Of a DNA stretch of 9,364 nucleotides, positions 6,833 through 9,364 are shown one piece after another. The first letter of the stretch is position 1; the number at the start of each line of letters is the position of its first letter. Location: assembly GCA_030152675.1 (NCBI GenBank), contig JASLIY010000236.1, positions 1-9,364 on the forward strand, written 5' to 3'. Under the pieces are notes generated by a model that searched no databases, had not been told where the DNA came from, and worked only from the letters and a program-made list of their open reading frames with translations. Both the position numbers and the translations under genes were made by a program. This DNA is from Acinetobacter sp. (lineage in GTDB: Bacteria > Pseudomonadota > Gammaproteobacteria > Pseudomonadales > Moraxellaceae).

Positions 6833-6907
6833 ACCGCTGATATAATTAAAATAACTTAAGTATTTTCAATACTATCGGCTAACTGCGTCAGTTCGGATTC
6901 TATTTAC

Positions 6908-6937
6908 GATTAAATCAATCAATCGAATGATTTAATC
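6908..6937. repeat. Perfect 10-bp inverted repeat upstream of desaturase
   Basis: GATTAAATCA (6908-6917) and TGATTTAATC (6928-6937) are exact inverse complements separated by ten bases, giving a centre-to-centre distance of 20 bp, about two helical turns. This geometry suits a dimeric repressor on one face of DNA. It lies about 170 bases before the desaturase start. No T-run follows, so it is not an obvious terminator. Confidence 0.6.
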
Positions 6938-7108
6938 TGTTACTTTTGAGCTGAATACAAATGTACAATAATGCTAGTGCGCATTTGTTCGCTCATGCTA
7001 AGATCTTTCGGAGCATAGCCTATAAAAATAGTTCTGCTATGTGGTGATATTTTTTTTATGTTTTGAAGTCTTTGCCTTCTTCTCAGGTTTCTAGGAGTGC
7101 TGTTGGAG

Positions 7109-8275
7109 ATGAATCCTCCCCTACCGAAAGCCCCGATCAACTGGATTGCGATTTTTGCGCTGATCTTTTTACCGATCGTTGCTGTGATTGCGATTCCACT
7201 TTATGCCTACCATCACGACTTTAGCGTGGCGGCATGGTTGAGTTTATTTTTTCTTTTGGCTATGAGCAGCCTCGGGATTACCGCGGGCTATCATCGTTTA
7301 TGGGCACATAAAGCGTATGAAGCGTCACTCCCCTTAAAGATCTTACTCATGATTGCGGGTACTTTTGCGGTACAAAATAGTATCTTATTTTGGTCATCAG
7401 GCCATCGTACCCATCATCGTCATGTCGATGATGTAGAAAAAGATCCGTATTCGATTAACAAAGGCTTCTGGTATGCCCATATCGGCTGGATGTTACGTGA
7501 CTATCCATCTGCAGAGCCAAATTTCAGAAATGCACCCGACTTACTCAATGACAAATTAGTCATGTTCCAACATAAATACTATGTGCCCTTGGTCATCCTC
7601 GTGCACGTGGCTATTTTAGGCACTGTCGGTTGGGCTGTCGGTGATGTCTGGGGTGTGGTCTTGCTCGGTGGTTTACTGCGCTTGATTCTCAGCCATCACG
7701 TCACCTTCTTTATCAACTCCTTGTGTCACATGTGGGGCAAACGTCCTTATACCGATGAAAACACGGCGCGTGATAACTTTGTTTTGGCCATCGCCACATG
7801 GGGTGAGGGCTATCATAACTACCATCATATCTTCCAATATGACTATCGTAATGGCGTGAAATGGTGGCAATACGATCCAACCAAATGGTTGATTTGGAGC
7901 TGTTCTAAACTGGGCTTGGCTAAAAACTTACGCCGTATCCCAAGCTTCAATATCAAAAAAGCTGAACTTGCCATGCGCTTTAAATACGCAGAACAAGATT
8001 TGGCGGTATATGGTCACGATGTCAATGCGGACTTAAATGCGATGAAGCAAAAAGTTGCGCAAGAATATGAGGCTTTTACCCATACCCTTAACGACTGGGC
8101 CAAACTCAAAGAACAAGAGTTACACGCCAAGAAAGCAGCTGTGGCAGAAAAAATCCACAACATGGATGTCAAACTCAAAGTTGACTTTCAGTTGGTGGAA
8201 CAAAAGCTCAGCTTCCATCGTGAACGTCTTGAAACATTAATGCGTAGCATTAAAAAGAGCACCGTTCCAGAGTAA
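7109..8275 (+). CDS. Membrane acyl-CoA (delta-9 type) fatty acid desaturase
   Basis: An integral inner-membrane di-iron enzyme that introduces a cis double bond into saturated acyl chains, using O2 and an electron donor. The 388-residue protein has hydrophobic segments at about 11-33, 41-60, 76-95, 157-176 and 178-197. The histidine boxes are complete: HRLWAH (62-67), HRTHH (99-103) and HNYHH (236-240), plus the extra H207 in NSLCHMWG typical of the stearoyl-CoA type. After the catalytic part, residues about 285-383 form a polar, charged, helix-prone tail, longer than the shortest family members need. The start is ATG 7109. AGGAG (7093-7097) is 11 bases upstream and GGAG abuts the ATG, so TTG 7103 (five-base spacing) or GTG 7097 cannot be excluded. 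Regulation may involve the inverted repeat at 6908-6937. A hairpin terminator follows. Substrate and positional specificity are inferred from the family only. Confidence 0.94.
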   Translation: MNPPLPKAPINWIAIFALIFLPIVAVIAIPLYAYHHDFSVAAWLSLFFLLAMSSLGITAGYHRLWAHKAYEASLPLKILLMIAGTFAVQNSILFWSSGHRTHHRHVDDVEKDPYSINKGFWYAHIGWMLRDYPSAEPNFRNAPDLLNDKLVMFQHKYYVPLVILVHVAILGTVGWAVGDVWGVVLLGGLLRLILSHHVTFFINSLCHMWGKRPYTDENTARDNFVLAIATWGEGYHNYHHIFQYDYRNGVKWWQYDPTKWLIWSCSKLGLAKNLRRIPSFNIKKAELAMRFKYAEQDLAVYGHDVNADLNAMKQKVAQEYEAFTHTLNDWAKLKEQELHAKKAAVAEKIHNMDVKLKVDFQLVEQKLSFHRERLETLMRSIKKSTVPE

Positions 8276-8291
8276 GGCATTGCTTGGCCTA

Positions 8292-8349
8292 CCCCCAAAA
8301 AATCGATCTTTCCATCATCCCCGACTTCGGGGATGATTTGTTTTGGGGG
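8292..8349 (+). terminator. Nested hairpin terminator after the desaturase gene
   Basis: The inner stem ATCATCCCCG (8314-8323) pairs perfectly with CGGGGATGAT (8328-8337) around the loop ACTT, followed by TTGTTTT. Outside it, CCCCCAAAA (8292-8300) and TTTTGGGGG (8341-8349) are also perfect inverse complements, so the T-tract is part of an outer 9-bp stem. On the minus strand the outer arm gives a T-run too, so the element may work in both directions. Confidence 0.82.
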
Positions 8350-8380
8350 ATTGATGATATTCCGTGCTGCAACTTTGAGG

Positions 8381-8418
8381 ACTTTAATCTTTTAGAACTT
8401 TAATCTTGGCGCTTTAAT
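8381..8418 (+). repeat. CTTTAAT direct repeats upstream of selO
   Basis: ACTTTAATCTT occurs exactly at 8381-8391 and again at 8397-8407 (16-base period), and CTTTAAT recurs at 8412-8418. The cluster lies just upstream of the candidate -10 element of selO. It may be a binding site array or chance AT-rich repetition. Confidence 0.5.
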
Positions 8419-8435
8419 GTGTGCGCTGCAATTTT

Positions 8436-8444
8436 TGTTATAGT
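8436..8444 (+). promoter_or_regulatory. Candidate extended -10 promoter of selO
   Basis: TGTTATAGT fits the extended -10 form TGn-TATAAT with one mismatch. There is no good -35, which extended -10 promoters can tolerate. Transcription would start near 8451, giving a leader of about 23 bases. Confidence 0.45.
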
Positions 8445-8473
8445 AAAGTTCAGTTTCTCGGTGTTGACGTGTT

Positions 8474-9364
8474 ATGCAGATTATCTCTCGTTATTCTTCG
8501 CTTGATCCAGCGCTATACCATCAGCAAATGCCTAGCCCACTGATCGGTGCCAAAGCAGGTCATTTTAACTCGGCACTTGCAGAACAATTGCAGTGGGGCG
8601 AGGAAGAAAAAAATCAATGGGTTGAGATCTGTAGCGGTCAAAAAACGTTTACTGCTTTCCATCCCCTTGCCATGGTTTACGCAGGTCACCAATTTGGTCA
8701 ATGGGCCGGTCAGCTTGGCGATGGTCGTGGTCTACTGATTGCCCAAGTTCTGGGTCGCAATAATCAAGTCGTCGATTTACACTTAAAAGGTGCAGGAAAA
8801 ACCCCTTACTCACGCATGGGCGATGGTCGTGCAGTCTTGCGCTCCGTGATTCGTGAATATCTAGCCGGTCATGCACTAAACGCACTCGGTGTCCCCTCAA
8901 GTGATGCGGTTGGCTTTACCGCATCGACCCAGCCGATCCAACGTGAGAAACTTGAAACTGCGGCCATGATGCTCAGAAGCAGCGACTGCCATATTCGTCT
9001 CGGGCACTTTGAATGGATCAATCAATATGCACCTGAGTTACTCAAGGATTTTGTCGATCAATGTATCGCTTGGCATTATCCTGATTGTCTCCATGCCGCC
9101 AATCCCGTACTGGCATTTGCCGAGCAAGTCATTCAACGCACGGCGGTCATGATCGCCAAATGGCAACTCTGCGGTTTTGCCCATGGCGTAATGAATACGG
9201 ACAATCTCAATATCACGGGTTCGACACTCGACTTTGGGCCATACGGTTTCATGGAACGTTTCCGTCCCAACTGGATCAACAATCACTCTGACCATCACGG
9301 GCGCTATAGCTACCAACAACAGCCAAGCATCGGGCATTGGAACTTATGGGTCTGGATCAACAAT
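8474..9364 (+). CDS. selO: Protein adenylyltransferase SelO (YdiU/UPF0061), 3' end cut by window
   Basis: SelO is a pseudokinase that transfers AMP from ATP to Ser, Thr or Tyr of target proteins, linked to redox stress; this role is established for family members. The window holds 297 codons with no stop, roughly the first 60 percent of a protein of about 480 residues. The N-terminal part has GHQFGQWAGQLGDGRG (71-86), a strong family block. Active-site residues are in place: K105 in HLKGAGKTPYSR, E128 in SVIREYL, N244 in HGVMNTDN (237-244) and D253 in DFGPYGFM (253-260). Their spacing agrees with the Pseudomonas syringae enzyme. The selenocysteine or cysteine that some members carry near the C-terminus lies outside the window. 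The start is ATG 8474: an in-frame TGA at 8465-8467 excludes anything further upstream. No clear Shine-Dalgarno precedes it, so initiation may be weak. Confidence 0.95.
   Translation, partial: MQIISRYSSLDPALYHQQMPSPLIGAKAGHFNSALAEQLQWGEEEKNQWVEICSGQKTFTAFHPLAMVYAGHQFGQWAGQLGDGRGLLIAQVLGRNNQVVDLHLKGAGKTPYSRMGDGRAVLRSVIREYLAGHALNALGVPSSDAVGFTASTQPIQREKLETAAMMLRSSDCHIRLGHFEWINQYAPELLKDFVDQCIAWHYPDCLHAANPVLAFAEQVIQRTAVMIAKWQLCGFAHGVMNTDNLNITGSTLDFGPYGFMERFRPNWINNHSDHHGRYSYQQQPSIGHWNLWVWINN

Larger units (their letters stand above)
6670..7108. other. Long intergenic region with structured elements
   Basis: This 439-base gap between the phosphodiesterase and desaturase genes has no convincing coding sequence. 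It contains a bulged hairpin (6732-6754), a strong hairpin (6788-6796 with 6801-6809, loop ATTT) and a 6-3-6 palindrome AGTATT-ttc-AATACT (6859-6873). It also contains a perfect 10-bp inverted repeat (6908-6937) and a weak hairpin CATAGC...GCTATG (7014-7041) shortly before a T-run (7050-7057). TACAAT (6964-6969) and the extended -10-like TGCTAAGAT (6996-7004) are candidate promoter pieces for the desaturase, but neither has a good -35. Confidence 0.6.

Noticed and set aside
6841..6846. Perfect TATAAT on the plus strand as a desaturase promoter
   Set aside because: No -35 at 16-18 bases (GATGCC at 6818-6823) and about 265 bases from the start codon; it may instead be part of the minus-strand promoter region.
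7014..7058. CATAGC...GCTATG hairpin with T-run as a terminator or attenuator
   Set aside because: The stem is short and imperfect, and the T-run begins about eight bases after it, too far for an ordinary intrinsic terminator.
6940..7140. Minus-strand open frame of 66 codons before and into the desaturase gene
   Set aside because: Unrecognisable protein, overlapping the desaturase start and its leader; likely chance.
8649..9337. Minus-strand open frames opposite selO
   Set aside because: These are shadows: the plus strand encodes SelO continuously with its active-site motifs.
1..9364. Insertion sequences, prophage, CRISPR, toxin-antitoxin or defence genes
   Set aside because: I looked for transposase or integrase motifs, repeat-spacer arrays and small toxin-antitoxin pairs on both strands and found none.

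Overview
The window looks like a chromosomal segment of a gammaproteobacterium, most likely Acinetobacter or a close relative. This is inferred from recognised protein families, an AT-rich intergenic style, and a free-standing trpF-trpB pair without trpA, which is the arrangement known for Acinetobacter. No insertion sequence, prophage, CRISPR array, tRNA or rRNA is visible. Almost everything is housekeeping or core accessory metabolism.

Layout. Bases 1-301 hold nothing I can name. A small DUF1543-family protein lies on the minus strand (302-814), followed by a strong hairpin terminator (928-966) that closes a minus-strand trpF-trpB operon (2844 to 984). trpB starts with GTG inside the end of trpF, so the two are probably translationally coupled. 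A divergent control region (2845-3238) carries a good plus-strand promoter and a complete cobalamin riboswitch. The riboswitch controls btuB (3239-5113), a TonB-dependent vitamin B12 receptor, which ends at a near-perfect terminator. Next on the plus strand come a PduO-type cob(I)alamin adenosyltransferase (5265-5861), a cytosolic glycerophosphodiester phosphodiesterase (5950-6669), a long intergenic region (6670-7108) with structured elements and a possible minus-strand small RNA, a membrane acyl-CoA desaturase with a C-terminal helical tail (7109-8275), and the first 297 codons of selO, a protein AMPylase that runs off the window end (8474-9364).

How the parts work together. The B12 genes form a functional pair: BtuB imports corrinoid across the outer membrane, the adenosyltransferase converts it to adenosylcobalamin, and adenosylcobalamin is the usual ligand of the riboswitch that shuts off btuB. 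The terminator between the two genes suggests that only btuB is under riboswitch control. TrpF and TrpB catalyse the third and the last step of tryptophan synthesis after anthranilate. The phosphodiesterase and desaturase both concern membrane lipid metabolism but have separate control regions.

The most interesting points are non-coding: a possible two-state expression platform in the btuB leader, a candidate structured RNA antisense to the region after the phosphodiesterase gene, and a perfect 10-bp inverted repeat upstream of the desaturase. I did not find evidence for a wholly new multi-gene system.
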